The notes under the pieces were generated by a model, which saw only the letters and a program-made list of their open reading frames with translations, made no database searches and was not told where the DNA came from. 64,000 nucleotides of DNA from Pneumocystis sp. 'macacae' (lineage: Eukaryota; Ascomycota; Pneumocystomycetes; Pneumocystales; Pneumocystaceae): assembly GCA_018127085.1 (NCBI GenBank), contig CM030729.1, positions 372,001 through 436,000 on the forward strand, given 5' to 3'. The position numbers and the translations under genes were made by a program. The stretch's first letter is position 1. The number at the start of each line of letters is the position of its first letter. Shown here one piece after another: positions 1 to 10,752 of the stretch.

Positions 1-149
1 CATAAACACTAGCATAATGTGTTTATATAAGCATGTACATGTACCCTGTGGTCCATGTATACATAAAATTTTAGCTTTGTATTTGCTTTGATATAAAGGA
101 ATTTTATATAGCTAAGGGTAATTTCTATATTAACAGGATACTAAGATAT

Positions 150-2074
150 ATGAGTAAACTATTAAAAGGAAATATGATGAACATGTTTTTTTTTATTTTT
201 ACTACAGCAGTGCTGGGTTTTTCTATTTTTGACAAGAAATTAACAGAGTTGAAATATGATAATGTGTATTTACATCGAAAATATAGACATTTATTAGAGA
301 ATGGTGTTTTATATTCTTTTAAAGAGAAAAAATATGCTGGAATTATGAATAAGTTGACTTTGGGTTTTTTGCATAGTAAAAATAAGGATTTTAATTCTAA
401 TTTGAAGAAAACGGATTCGTTTTTGAGTATGCAGAGTATAATGGGTCCATATGATGCAAGTATGTTGCATTTTGTGGCATCTGTCCGCGCACGTCGTGGG
501 GAAGAAAAGAGAAAAAAAGAGCGTATGGTATCTTTATCAGATCAATGGGGTAATAAAAACGTTGGTCCACCAATACATAGATTAGGTTTTTATAAAGGAG
601 ATGCTCATGGTTTTTTTGAGAAAGATAAGACGTCTAGAGAAAAAACATCTTATGCAAGGTCCTTGTCTATGTTGTTTATGAAAATTTTGCCTTCTTGGTT
701 AACGAATATTGTAAAATCTGATGTTGAATATCATACTTCAATAGGAAAAGCAAAGAGGTATCCTGTCATGAATGGGTATAAAGTGCATACGTATAGTTAT
801 GCAAATCGTATTAACATTCGTTCATTTATCTTGGGACATCGTCCAAAGACATGTCATAGTGTTTTTGAAGGATCAGGGATTAATGGTAAGGTAAAATAAC
901 TTCAAATATGATGTTATTGTTTACATATTTAAAGAAAAGATCAAAAAATGTTTAGAGAGAGGTTCAAAAAAAACAAGGTGCAGGACTTCTTTCGATGCAA
1001 CTTGCATTTGTGATTCTGCTCAATATTTCAATTTAATTAAGGAATGCTCAAAAGGTTCTCAGCAGGATATCTTACTATTATATAAATACTATTATTCGCT
1101 TTGCAAGGATCCTGTGCCACCTTGCAATGACTGTCTTAATATATATAAACCAGCTCAAAAAATTGTTTCTTGTCCAAAACCTTATTTAAACTTTGGATTT
1201 GGATGTATGTATGTTTTTTTTTTCCTTCTAATGAATATAGATCAGCTTGAGGAATGTGTAGAATCTGCTATACATGATTCTTTATGTAAAGAATTTTATG
1301 ATGCTTTGTGTTTATGCGATTCTCTTTCTTTTAGAAAATCTATTGTTCAATGTATTACTGGTTCTATGCTAGTAGTGGATAAGATTCATTCTTTTCATCA
1401 AACTCTCTGTGAAAATCCTTTACGTCTTTCTGGCTGTACCGAACTTTCTGTAAGTGAGCTGAATCATCCAAGATTTTGTATATCTATGTTCGTTGGAATT
1501 GTTCCTGATGGTATTTTTGTTGAAATTATGATTTAATTGTTAATAAATTTAGATGGCGTTCGAAGGTGTTTAGAAAGTTTAGCTATAAATTCAAGATGCG
1601 GTAATAATGTTAATGCGCCGTGTATTTGTGATTCTTTTTCATTTATGTCGTCTTTTGATGTATGTTTCCAATTTTCTTCTCATGGTAATAGTGAAGATAT
1701 AAGGTCTTCTTTAAATTCTTATTGTGCTAAATCTTATTTATTGGGTAAATGTCTTGATGAAAATAAGAAGTCTGTTAAAACAAAGGTTTGCCCCGGTTTT
1801 TATAAGAAATTTGGATATAATAGTATATATTTCTTTTTTTTATTTTTAATTGATATTTGTAGATGACGTTCAGCAGTGTATTCTTTCATTGGCAAAAAAG
1901 TCTGTTTGTGATAATCCTTTAGATATCATTTGTCTTTGTGATTCTACAATTTTTATTAACGGGTTACAAGGATGTTTTTATGAAAATTCAGAGGAAAAGT
2001 CTAATATAATAAGAGATTTCTATGAGACTCTTTGTTATGATCCTTCTGAATTTTATGGATGTGATATCATTTAA
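150..2074 (+). CDS. Secreted protein with four CFEM-like cysteine-rich modules
   Basis: My exon model is 150-885, 935-1204, 1241-1510, 1553-1822 and 1863-2074, all joined in phase 1. Exon 1 gives about 245 residues: a hydrophobic signal-type N-terminus (FFFIFTTAVLGFSIF) and a basic, almost Cys-free region I do not recognise. Each later exon codes one CFEM-type module, with the core CxCDS (TCICDS, LCLCDS, PCICDS, ICLCDS), an upstream KKC/EEC/RRC/QQC and later LC and C residues. CFEM proteins are fungal extracellular or wall proteins, some binding haem; Pneumocystis is known for CFEM proteins carrying several copies. I see no C-terminal GPI signal. The junction between exon 1 and the CFEM exons is in frame with good splice signals, but exon 1 could be a separate gene. 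CFEM identity is well supported; ligand and location are not shown by the sequence. Confidence 0.75.
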
Positions 2075-2574
2075 GACATTATCTATATTAAAATATATTT
2101 ACTTTATTGGCTATTGAATGATTTTTAGCATGATATTTCTATATAAATTTCATAACATTCAATTAAATAACATTGTTTCTGCTTTTACAGTTGATTTTGT
2201 TTTTAGATTTGGAAATAATTATAGAGAAATGATATTTTAAGACTTGAATTAAGTATTATTGGTTTTATATGGGTATAAAATCTGGAATATGTTTTTTAAT
2301 TATATTGATATATGACATTTAAAGTCAAAGTTGCAGATTTAATATATTATAATATTTATATCTGATTGGTTTTAAAAGACGAGTATTTAGTGATGTTATT
2401 GTTTTTTTGTTTTGTTTTATACTATTTAGTAATGTATTATAGAAATTATTGTTCTTAGCAATAAAATTTATATTATTTATATAAGATAGCTGTCATTTTC
2501 TCGATCTAGTTCATTAACTGATAAGATATTTTTTTGAATAATCCTAGATCTTTACTTGTTATTTTCTTGATAGT
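2075..2574. other. AT-rich intergenic stretch
   Basis: No open frame with coding character, tRNA-like fold or repeat was recognised. It lies between the stop of the CFEM gene and the ATG of the 5-phosphatase gene, so it should hold the terminator of the first and the promoter of the second. Confidence 0.6.
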
Positions 2575-5500
2575 ATGAAATCAAGAAAACGAAGTCCTAG
2601 GGATATTATTTCTATGTTTTTACGAGCAACAGAAGAGCTTTCATCGTTTTTTGAAGTGGATGTCTTTATTAAGGAAAAAAGCTGTTTAATTAAACAATCA
2701 TATATCACTATCATTAAGCATAGAAGAGATGACTTTAATAGTTATAGGGAATCTGCTTTGTTTTTAATTTGTTTTAAAAAGTCAATATTTATATTAAAAG
2801 TTATAAAGATTATGAAAGATTTGGAAGTGAAGATCGAACAAAAAAATGAGAAAAATATGGGGTTTACAGTTGAAATAAGATCAAATGATGGTGTAATTTC
2901 TCTTGTATTTTCAAAGCTAGTTTTTTTACACGAATTTATGAGGAATATTCGTCAACATAAAGAGATGCTAGGTATGATTTTGAAATAAGATTTTAGTGTG
3001 TTATTTTAAATATTTAATAGATATGAAAAGATCATATTTTTTGAATCAGAATTATGCTTGGCTTTCATTTTATAAAACCTGTTTATCATATGATGAGATA
3101 TTGTCAGAATATTGCGATAACTTTTTTGGGTCATTGAGTAGTGAGTACACCTTTATTGATTATGATTTTCAATTTTGTTATCAAGAATTTCTAATTTTCT
3201 TTAAAGCTTCATTGAATGAGTCTGATATACCTTATTTCTCGGAAAAAATTCATTCGTATATTCATAAAACAAATGACTATATACGTCGTTTAAATACTGT
3301 CATGAATGATTGGATGGAACGAAAGCTAAGCATCCATAAATCTCTTTTTATTGAGTCTCGAAATTTGAGGATGAAGATTTGTAGCTGGAATGTTAATGGA
3401 AAGGAACCAACAGAAGATATTTCTGAATGGTTGTTATATAAAAGTGATGATAGTCGTGTAGATTTATACGTGATAGGGTAATTTTCTATTTTTATTTTAT
3501 CTATTTTTACTTTTAGGTTTCAAGAAGCTGATCTTAAAACTGGAGCGTATTTACGCAATGGTGTTAAAGAACAGGTTTGGAATTATACTATTTTATCTGT
3601 TTTAGGTGATCATTATGAAAAGGTATTTTTGTTTTTATGAAAAATTACAATTAATATTTTTGAGGTTGTTTCTAAACAACTTGTGGGAATTTTACTTTTG
3701 ATATATGCTCATAAAGCTATTTCTCCGTCACTAACTTCAGTAACTACATCCTTTATTGGTTGTGGAATAATGGGAATAATTGGGAATAAAGGTGCAGTAG
3801 CTGTTCGTTTGATGATTTGGGATACTGTCTTTTGTTTTGTTAATTCTCATCTGGCTGCAATGATATCTCAAGTTGGACGTAGAAATCAGGATTTTCATGA
3901 AATTTGTCGAAAACTGTATTTTTATGAAGATGAATCTCTTAAGAATAAAACACTAAAATCTCTTTTTGATTGTGATCATCTTATTTGGTGTGGTATTTTT
4001 ATGCACATATTTAATATAATATTTTAATATAGTAAGGTGACTTGAATTATCGTATTGATATGTCTGTTTTTGATGTAAAGGAGCTTTCTAGAAAGAAAGA
4101 ATTTGATCTTTTACTTGAGTTTGATCAACTTAATGTTCAAAAACGTTTGAATCATTGTTTTGAAAATTTTATTGAAGCAGAAATTAACTTTCCCCCAACC
4201 TTCAAATATAAAGTAGGAACTAGTGAGTTTGATTCAAGGTTTCTGAATTTTTAAGATAAATTGTTTTTTAATTATTAATATAGTGAAAAAATGCGTGTAC
4301 CATCTTGGACAGATCGTATATTATGGAAAAGTAAAGGAATTGCAGCTAAAAATTACAGATCTTATATGAATAATGTTATGAGTGATCACAAGCCTATTAG
4401 TTTAGAGTTAGATGCTAAAGTATTATAATATTTTTTGTTTTTTTGAGATTAATTTATTTCTTATTTAGATTGAAATATTGCTTGTGAATGATTACTTGGA
4501 ATTGAGAGAATCTTTAGTAAAGGAGTATAGAAGATCTGAAAATAAAATGATACCAATGATTAATATATCAAGTAATCATTTTGATTTTGAAAATATTTCT
4601 TTTCTTCATTCTAAAACAAAAGTTCTTAGAATTGATAATATCGGTCAAGTAATACGTTTTTTGTTTTATTTTTTATTAATTTTTAAGGTTACAGTGGAAT
4701 TTGAGTTTATTTCAGGAAAAAAAGATATGTATATATGTAAGCCATGGATATGGCCATGTCCTTGTTCTGGCTCGATTGATCCTGGTAAATGCTCTTGTTT
4801 ATGTATTTTTTATGATATTTTAGGTGATTATCAGTATATTAGTCTAACTGTATATGTAGATAATACAACTGTTTCAAAACTTAATTCTGGAGAAGATTCT
4901 TTGGATGATATCTTGATTCTCCATTTGAAAAATGGAGGAGATTTTTTTATATCTATCCAAGGTGTATTTCTTCCGACATGTTTTGGAATGAGTTTAGAAC
5001 GACTTTCAATATTCGATTCTAAAATTTTATCTGATACTAATAAATCTGTGAGCTATCTTTGGAGTATTCCCAAAGAAATAATGAGAATGACTGAATATCT
5101 TATAAGTGAAGGGAAACATGTTGTAAGTATTTTGTCAAAAAAATATTTGTAACTTTTAAGGATAATTTATTTTTTGTTTCTGGTTCTGCTTCGGTTATGG
5201 CTCATATTAGAGAAGCGCTTGATACAGGAAATGAATTCGATTTATCTATTCTTAAGAATAATGGGCCAAATGATAATATTGGTCTTTTTTCTATGGCTGA
5301 AACATTGCTAATGTTTTTGGATGCTCTCCCAGACTCTGTAATTCCATCTTCTTTTTACTATCGATGTTTAGATGCATCCATTCGTAAAGAAGATTCAATA
5401 ACTGTTAATAGAATTTGAATAACTATTATAATTACTGATGATTATAGATACTTGATACTTTGCCGAGCTTGAATGCAAATCTGTTTGTATATCTTGCTGA

Positions 5501-5700
5501 CTTTATACGTGAGCTTTTTTATGATTCATCTTTGGATGTTTTCGGTAAAATAGGTAGGATTTATTTGTTTTTTTTTGCTAAAATTCATCTAAAAAGTTAA
5601 TCTTTTCGCTTCAATTCTTATGCGATCACCTTCACCTAAGACTGAACATCATTTACAAAAACAGGCTATTTTTTTTGAATGGTTTATGAGTGATCCATAA
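2575..5700 (+). CDS. OCRL/INPP5B-like phosphoinositide 5-phosphatase with RhoGAP-like tail
   Basis: A multi-exon gene. The catalytic core is clear: KICSWNVNG, then FQEADL, GIIGNKGAVAVRL, FVNSHLAA, the CGDLNYRI motif rebuilt across a short intron near 4005-4040, FPPTFKYKVGT, PSWTDRILW and SDHKPISLEL. These are the Mg2+-dependent inositol polyphosphate 5-phosphatase signatures; the D and N of GDLNYR and the DH of SDHKP are retained. Downstream is a region like the ASH domain, then VSGSASVMAHIREALDTG and NANLFVYLADFIREL, which match the RhoGAP-like domain of OCRL/INPP5B. The family removes the 5-phosphate from PI(4,5)P2 or PI(3,4,5)P3 on endosomal and Golgi membranes. About 130 residues precede the first intron (2972-3020) and may be PH-like. 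The start is the ATG at 2575. The RhoGAP-like part is probably non-catalytic, as in OCRL. Confidence 0.85.
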
Positions 5701-5983
5701 TTTAAATTATCTATTTAAATACTTTTTTATAAACGTAATATTTATTGTCATTTTTAGAAGTATTTTTTATACATAAAGCAATCTCTTGTCTAAAAATTAT
5801 ATTTCTCTTTATACTAATCATTATAATTTCTATTTTATTTTGATTTATTTTGTAATCGAAATTTTTAGAAATCTTTAACAAAAGATAGTTTAAAACAAAA
5901 AAATGTTATAAATTTATATTATGTGGTGATTATATTATACATTTTTGATATTTTTGGAATATATCTTGAGTTTATTACTTTAG
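5701..5983. promoter_or_regulatory. Intergenic region upstream of caf1
   Basis: About 280 AT-rich bases between the 5-phosphatase stop and the caf1 ATG. No coding sequence is seen. It must contain the caf1 promoter, but no specific motif stands out. Confidence 0.4.
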
Positions 5984-7109
5984 ATGGGTCCACACGTTAT
6001 TTCTCATAATTTAATTTCACCATCTATGTTGCCAGTACGTGAAGTTTGGGCAATGAATTTGGACTCAGAAATGGCATATTTAAGAGAACTTGTTGAATGT
6101 TATAATTGTTTGGCTATGGTATGTGTTTTTTCTCGAAAAAATTATTTTTTTTTATTTTTTTGAGAGTATTGAATTTCCTGGAGTGGTTGCGAGACCTATT
6201 GGTTCTTTTGAAACAGGCTCCGATTATTACTATCAGACACTTCGTTGTAACGTAGATTTGCTTAAGATTGTTCAGCTTGGTATTACTTTCGCTGATGCAT
6301 CTGGAAATTTTCCTCCAGATGCGTGTACATGGCAATTTAATTTTAAATTTAGTCTTAAGTACAGTAATTGCATAGACGAGACTTTTTAATCTATATTAGT
6401 GATGATATGTATTCTCAGGATTTTATTGAGCTTTTACAAAAAAATGGTGTAGATTTAAAACGGCATGAGGAATATGGAATAGATGCGAATTATTTTGGTG
6501 AATTACTTATTTCTTCAGGATTTGTTTTATTGGATGGAGTAAAATGGACTTCGTTTCATAGGTATACTTTGTTTTTTTTGTTGTGTAATTTTTAACTTTT
6601 CCATAGTAGTTATGATTTTGGTTATTTGCTTAAAATAATGATCTGTGATTGTCTTCCGGTTGAAGAGGATGAGTTTTATGAGCTTGTCCGTATTTTTTTC
6701 CCGAGATTATATGGTAAATGGGCTTATGGTTGTATTCTAATATTCACTGGATAGATATTAAATATATTATAAAATTTACAAATACTCTAGATGGAGGGTT
6801 ACATGATGTTGCGGATGAGTTACAAATATCGCGTACAGGTCTTGGTCATCAAGCGGGTCCAAAATCTTTTCTGGTTTCACGGGTTTTTTCCGAATTGAAG
6901 AAGTTTTTTTTTAAAGATACTTCAGATGATATGAAATATGTGTATGTTTTGAAACTACTTTTTTTTTAGATTTGATACTTTTTAGAGGATATCTTTATGG
7001 ATTGGAAAATTCTAGTCAAGAAAAAAGCCCAGATGATATAGAAACTATCTCTAGCCCTACTACAAATAGTTTTGTATCAGGCTCTCATATTAATAATAAA
7101 GTGTTTTAG
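5984..7109 (+). CDS. caf1: CCR4-NOT complex deadenylase subunit Caf1/Pop2 with substituted active site
   Basis: The spliced product starts MGPHVISHNLISP and carries the Caf1 fold markers: EVWAMNL, IEFPGVVARPIG, LRCNVDLLKIVQLG, CTWQFNFKF, DDMYSQDFIELL, KRHEEYGID, GVKWTSFHS, YDFGYLLKIM, GGLHDVADEL, GHQAG and KKFFFKDTSDDMKY. Caf1 is a DEDDh 3'-5' exonuclease that shortens poly(A) tails within CCR4-NOT. The first metal ligand Asp is Ser here (SIEFPG, at the start of exon 2 near 6165), and the last one, normally in HQAGSD, is Lys (HQAGPK, near 6860). Glu of xIEF, Asp of YDFGYL and His of HQAG remain. Budding-yeast Pop2 also departs from DEDD. The protein probably still acts as the scaffold linking Ccr4 to Not1; its own catalysis is doubtful. 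Confidence 0.92.
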
Positions 7110-7170
7110 ATTAAGAAAAAGGGATAATATGCATAAAATTGATAAATTATTTAACAAATATATATATGAT

Positions 7171-9102
7171 TCAAGACAGGGGCTTTAATGTATTTTTTTT
7201 TGTATGTTTAACTGGTTCTGTTGTATCTTCCGTATGATCGGCAAATATAGGTGTGGGTTGGTTTTCTTTATAGATACCAGTAAACATCGGATCTTTTTCT
7301 GCCAATTCTGCATATTTTAATAATGCTTCCCGGGGGTCTTCGTCACGCATGCTGATTAGAGAAATAGAATTTCTAACATGGTTTTCGTCTGGGTTATTAC
7401 CACGCCCTCCAGGTGCATTTCTAGCAGGTGCAGAGGGTATTCTACTTCGAATAGGATCCTTTCTGATCATTATCCTTTCTCTTCGAGCATTTGTAAGTTC
7501 TGTATCTGCTGTTTCGTCTAATTTCCCGTTTGGAAGAATAATACTTCCTGAAACTGCGCCCGCATAAATATCAATGGTTAATGATGAATCATCATCAATA
7601 TGTCGAACTTTAGGTGCTTTTGTTAAAACTTGTTTAGCACCTTTAATTGATGATTTTGGAGAATATAAGACATGTATGGCTGCGTTTGCTGTTCCTGTAA
7701 GAATCTTTAAAGATTAGCTATCATTTTTATTATTTAAAGTAATTTACTTGATTGATTTTTGTATGCCAAAGAACTCTGATTACTGCAGAATTCTTAATAG
7801 ATAGTTCTCTTACAGTTTCTAAATTATGTGTTTTTAGTATAACTAATTTTCCAGTATCTCCTGTATCAGTAATAATAGATGTTCCAGTAAGTATATATTG
7901 TCCATCTGGAGAAAATATGATATTTGTTTCTGGATAATGATTTTGAATTTGATTTTTGATACCGAGTGGCTCTTTAAATTTTCGTATATCCCATACTGAT
8001 GATGTTAATTTTTATTATAATGAAAAGAAATAATATACGTTTGACAGTATGATCTCCGCCACGTGTAGCCATTAAATTTCCCGCTGGTAGGAAACTGATA
8101 CATGACGTATGAGTCTCTTTTTCGTGTGCATGAAAGACTGTTCCTCCCATTGGTCTATGAAAAGGGCCCTTTGCTGCCCATAACGATAAAGAACCGTCGC
8201 TATCAGCAGTAGCAATAAAACTAGCATCATGAGAGTATGCAGATGAACAGACCTTTATCCTTTTTCCAGATACTTTTGATTTATGAACAATAATGTGTTC
8301 ATTTTTTCTTGTTTGATTCACATTCCATAATCTAATATGATAAATAATAAAATATATGAAAAATATAATTTTTACCTTACAGTAGAATCCACTGATGATG
8401 TCATAAAGCGCTCTCGAGAAACTGGATTCCATGATCCTCCTGTTAGCTCTGAAATATGACCTGATGTATTTTTTAGATCCCGAAGATATGGATCACCTTT
8501 AACACATTCTGAAATCTCTTCTCCCTCTCTATCAAGTATTTTTGCTTGACTATTTGCTGAAATATAAAGAAGTGTATCTCCTACTGCATTCCATTCTAGA
8601 TGGTGGACATGCTGAGATTCAACAATTTCTAATGTTCGAAATGGATTACATGTAGTAGACATGCCTGAAAAGTCCCACATTTTAATATTTGAATCATAAG
8701 ATCCAGAAACAATTCGTACCCCACTAGGATCTAATGATAAAGCTGAAATAGCCTAGTTTATTTTTTAAATTTGTAAAATACACTTTTCGGAATAAACCTT
8801 AGTATGATCTTTTAGAACGATTTCATGTGAAACAGGTATATCACTATCATCGCTGTAATCTGTTTCTGAATCGCTTGAATCTTTTGATTTCTTTGTTGCT
8901 AAGTCTTCTTTCTTATTTATTTCTTGGATGCACTAATTTTCAATAAAAATTTCATTTTTTAGAAAAGGACATATTTTACTGCATCATTCCGTTTAGTCTT
9001 TTTAAGTGCTTCCTCAAAATCTCCAGAATATGCTCTTTTTCCAAATGACAAGGGCAAAAGATTTCGAAAATCATGATTTTCTTGTATTGCGCTATAATTC
9101 AT
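7171..9102 (-). CDS. WD40-repeat protein, WDR70 / gastrulation-defective-1 type
   Basis: The start MNYSAIQENHDFRNLLP (ATG at 9102) is followed by an acidic linker (SETDYSDDSDIPVSHEI) and WD repeats: LDPSGVRIVSGSYDSNIKMWDF, HLEWNAVGDTLLYIS, GGSWNPVSRERFMTSSVDST, LWNVNQ, AYSHDASFIATADSDGSLSLW, TCISFLPAGNLMATRGGDHTVKLWD and IIFSPDGQYILTGT. The C-tail contains RIMIRKDPIRSRIPSAPA, GGRGNN and DPREALLKYAELAEKDPMF. The internal VSGSYD, RGGD and KDPIR-PxAP-DPREALLKYA order is typical of WDR70, which in fission yeast and human supports histone H2B ubiquitination and DNA-end resection. Several short introns interrupt the gene. It converges on caf1 with about 60 bp between the stops. Confidence 0.82.
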
Positions 9103-9129
9103 TTTGAAGCACGAAAAAACCACAAGTAT

Positions 9130-9152
9130 TGTTTATATATATATATATGTGT
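9130..9152. repeat. (TA)n microsatellite
   Basis: A short alternating TA tract in the space between the divergently transcribed WDR70-like and NDUFB3-like genes. It is probably an ordinary low-complexity tract, possibly nucleosome-depleted promoter DNA. Confidence 0.7.
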
Positions 9153-9355
9153 CCTATATAATATTTTTAGATGTTTATTTCTTCAAAATGCATTTTTATG
9201 AGCCTGAAATGTACTCATCAAAATAAATCAACAATTTTATTAACGTTATCAAATCAGGTACGGTGGATTAATCGTGTAAAAAAAGAAAATTTTAAGGTCC
9301 TTTAAAATTGTTGGAATTTGATTAAAAACAATTATTTTCAATATATACAAATAAT

Positions 9356-9585
9356 ATGAATGATCCGTGGGAGAGAAGGTTTTTTTTGTTTTTTTTTTTC
9401 TTTTTTAGAGAAAAATTCTGATAAAATAAAGAGAAGCTTGGCGATCACAATATCCTTTTAAAACTATGAGAATAAATAAGATGTTTCCTGGACTAGGCCT
9501 TGGAGTCGGGTCCTTTGTTATTTATTGTTTATTTGAGAAGTTTTGGTTGGAGAAAAGCCCTTCAGAGAAAACATTAATAAAATAA
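9356..9585 (+). CDS. Mitochondrial complex I subunit, NDUFB3 (B12) type
   Basis: A small two-exon gene. Exon 1 (9356-9378) reads MNDPWERR; a 53-nt intron (9379-9431) with a long T tract follows; exon 2 (9432-9585) continues EAWRSQYPF, INKMFPGLGLGVGSFVIYCLFEKFW and a Lys-ending tail. The product is about 58 residues. The motif DPWxRREAWR followed by FPGxGxGVxxFxxYCxxE is the signature of the NDUFB3/B12 accessory subunit of NADH:ubiquinone oxidoreductase, with one membrane helix (about residues 30-46). Its presence implies that the organism assembles respiratory complex I, as Pneumocystis does and fission yeast does not. Fungal homologues usually have a longer N-terminus, so an additional upstream exon is possible. 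Confidence 0.8.
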
Positions 9586-9705
9586 AGTTTGAATAAATAA
9601 AATGGTAATTTTCTAGAAAAAACACATAAACAAAAGGTTTTGTTTTGTGCTCTTTCTGAATTATTTCATGTAATGATAGTATTTGTGTTTTCTACTATAT
9701 AACAA

Positions 9706-10724
9706 TCAAGATAGCCAAAATCGCCTGCGGTCGCTTTCTTCTCCCGGTTTACTTTCGAATACAATATCACCTTTATCTCTGTCATAAATTCCACGCTGTA
9801 CGAGTCTCAATTTAAGTGTAAATTGGGGTCCAAGTTCTTGTAGACCAACTTTCATTTTATTTTTAAAAATATATCTGTGCTTTCTTACAAATATAAAGTC
9901 ACGTTGGTTATGGATTGTCACCACCTGGCGTCCTTCAAACTCCGGTTGTGCAGGAAAGAGTGATCGGAACATACGTCCTACTGTTAGGCCAAGTTTTGTT
10001 GTAAAATTGCTTATGATAAGCTCGGGTATATGTGAAGTTGCACGGCCATGTTGATATATAGAGCGAATAGGTATGATTGATGATAGGGTAAAATAGAACG
10101 ACGGTCCTATTGGTAAATGTATAATTGTAAGGCTATCTATATATGGTTAGTTAAACTAGTATACATACAAATCAAAATATGGAAAATACCTGGCATTTTT
10201 TTATTTTCGTTGACAAAAATAAGGTTTGAATAGCCCCGCTTTGCACAATACATTGCGACTTTGTCTATTTCAAATTGAACTCCTCTTTTAACAAATGTTG
10301 AGTGTGGAAAAAGCTCAATTAATTCTTGTGCAAACGAATATGTGTGTTTTGATGGCCGCTTACTTGTTGTAATTAGAGTTTTTGGTATATAGTTTGGATC
10401 ATTAATAGATTCAAAAACTTCTTTGTCTAATCCTTCCTGAATCTTCTCATTTTCAGCTTGAAAAGCACTTTTATTTGCTTCCCGTTTGGACTCAATAGTA
10501 TGTGGTTGTTTTATATCAGAATCCGTCTGAAACATCAAAAGGTATCCTTTACTTGTGTTTAGAAGAATTACCTTATCTTTTTCATGCTTTTTTTTTTCTT
10601 TTATTCTTTTTTTTTTCTGAAGAATAAGCATCTGTCTTTTTGAGCGTATATAGTGAGAACATTTATTTGATGCAGTAAACGCTTTTTTCTTTGAACTTAT
10701 TTGCTTACTACTTTTCTTAGGCAT
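9706..10724 (-). CDS. rpf1: Ribosome production factor 1 (Brix-domain 60S assembly factor)
   Basis: The ATG at 10724 gives MPKKSSKQISSKKKAF and a highly basic N-terminus with a K/R-rich coil. Then come the Brix-domain elements: NYIPKTLITTSKRPSKHTYSFA, ELIELFPHSTFVKRG, YSNLIFVNENKKMPG, LTIIHLPIGPSFYFTLSS, HGRATSHIPELIISNFTTKLGL, GRMFRSLFP, FEGRQVVTIHNQRDFIFVRKHRYIF, VGLQELGPQFTLKLRLVQRG. This order matches Rpf1, which acts with pre-60S particles in 27S pre-rRNA processing. One intron lies near 10125-10190. Another of 45 nt near 10527-10571 (GTAATT to TTTCAG on the minus strand) has no stop and is a multiple of three, so it reads through in the genomic frame. It is divergent from grs1. Confidence 0.9.
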
Positions 10725-10752
10725 TGCTTTTTAATGTATATGCGTATATTAT

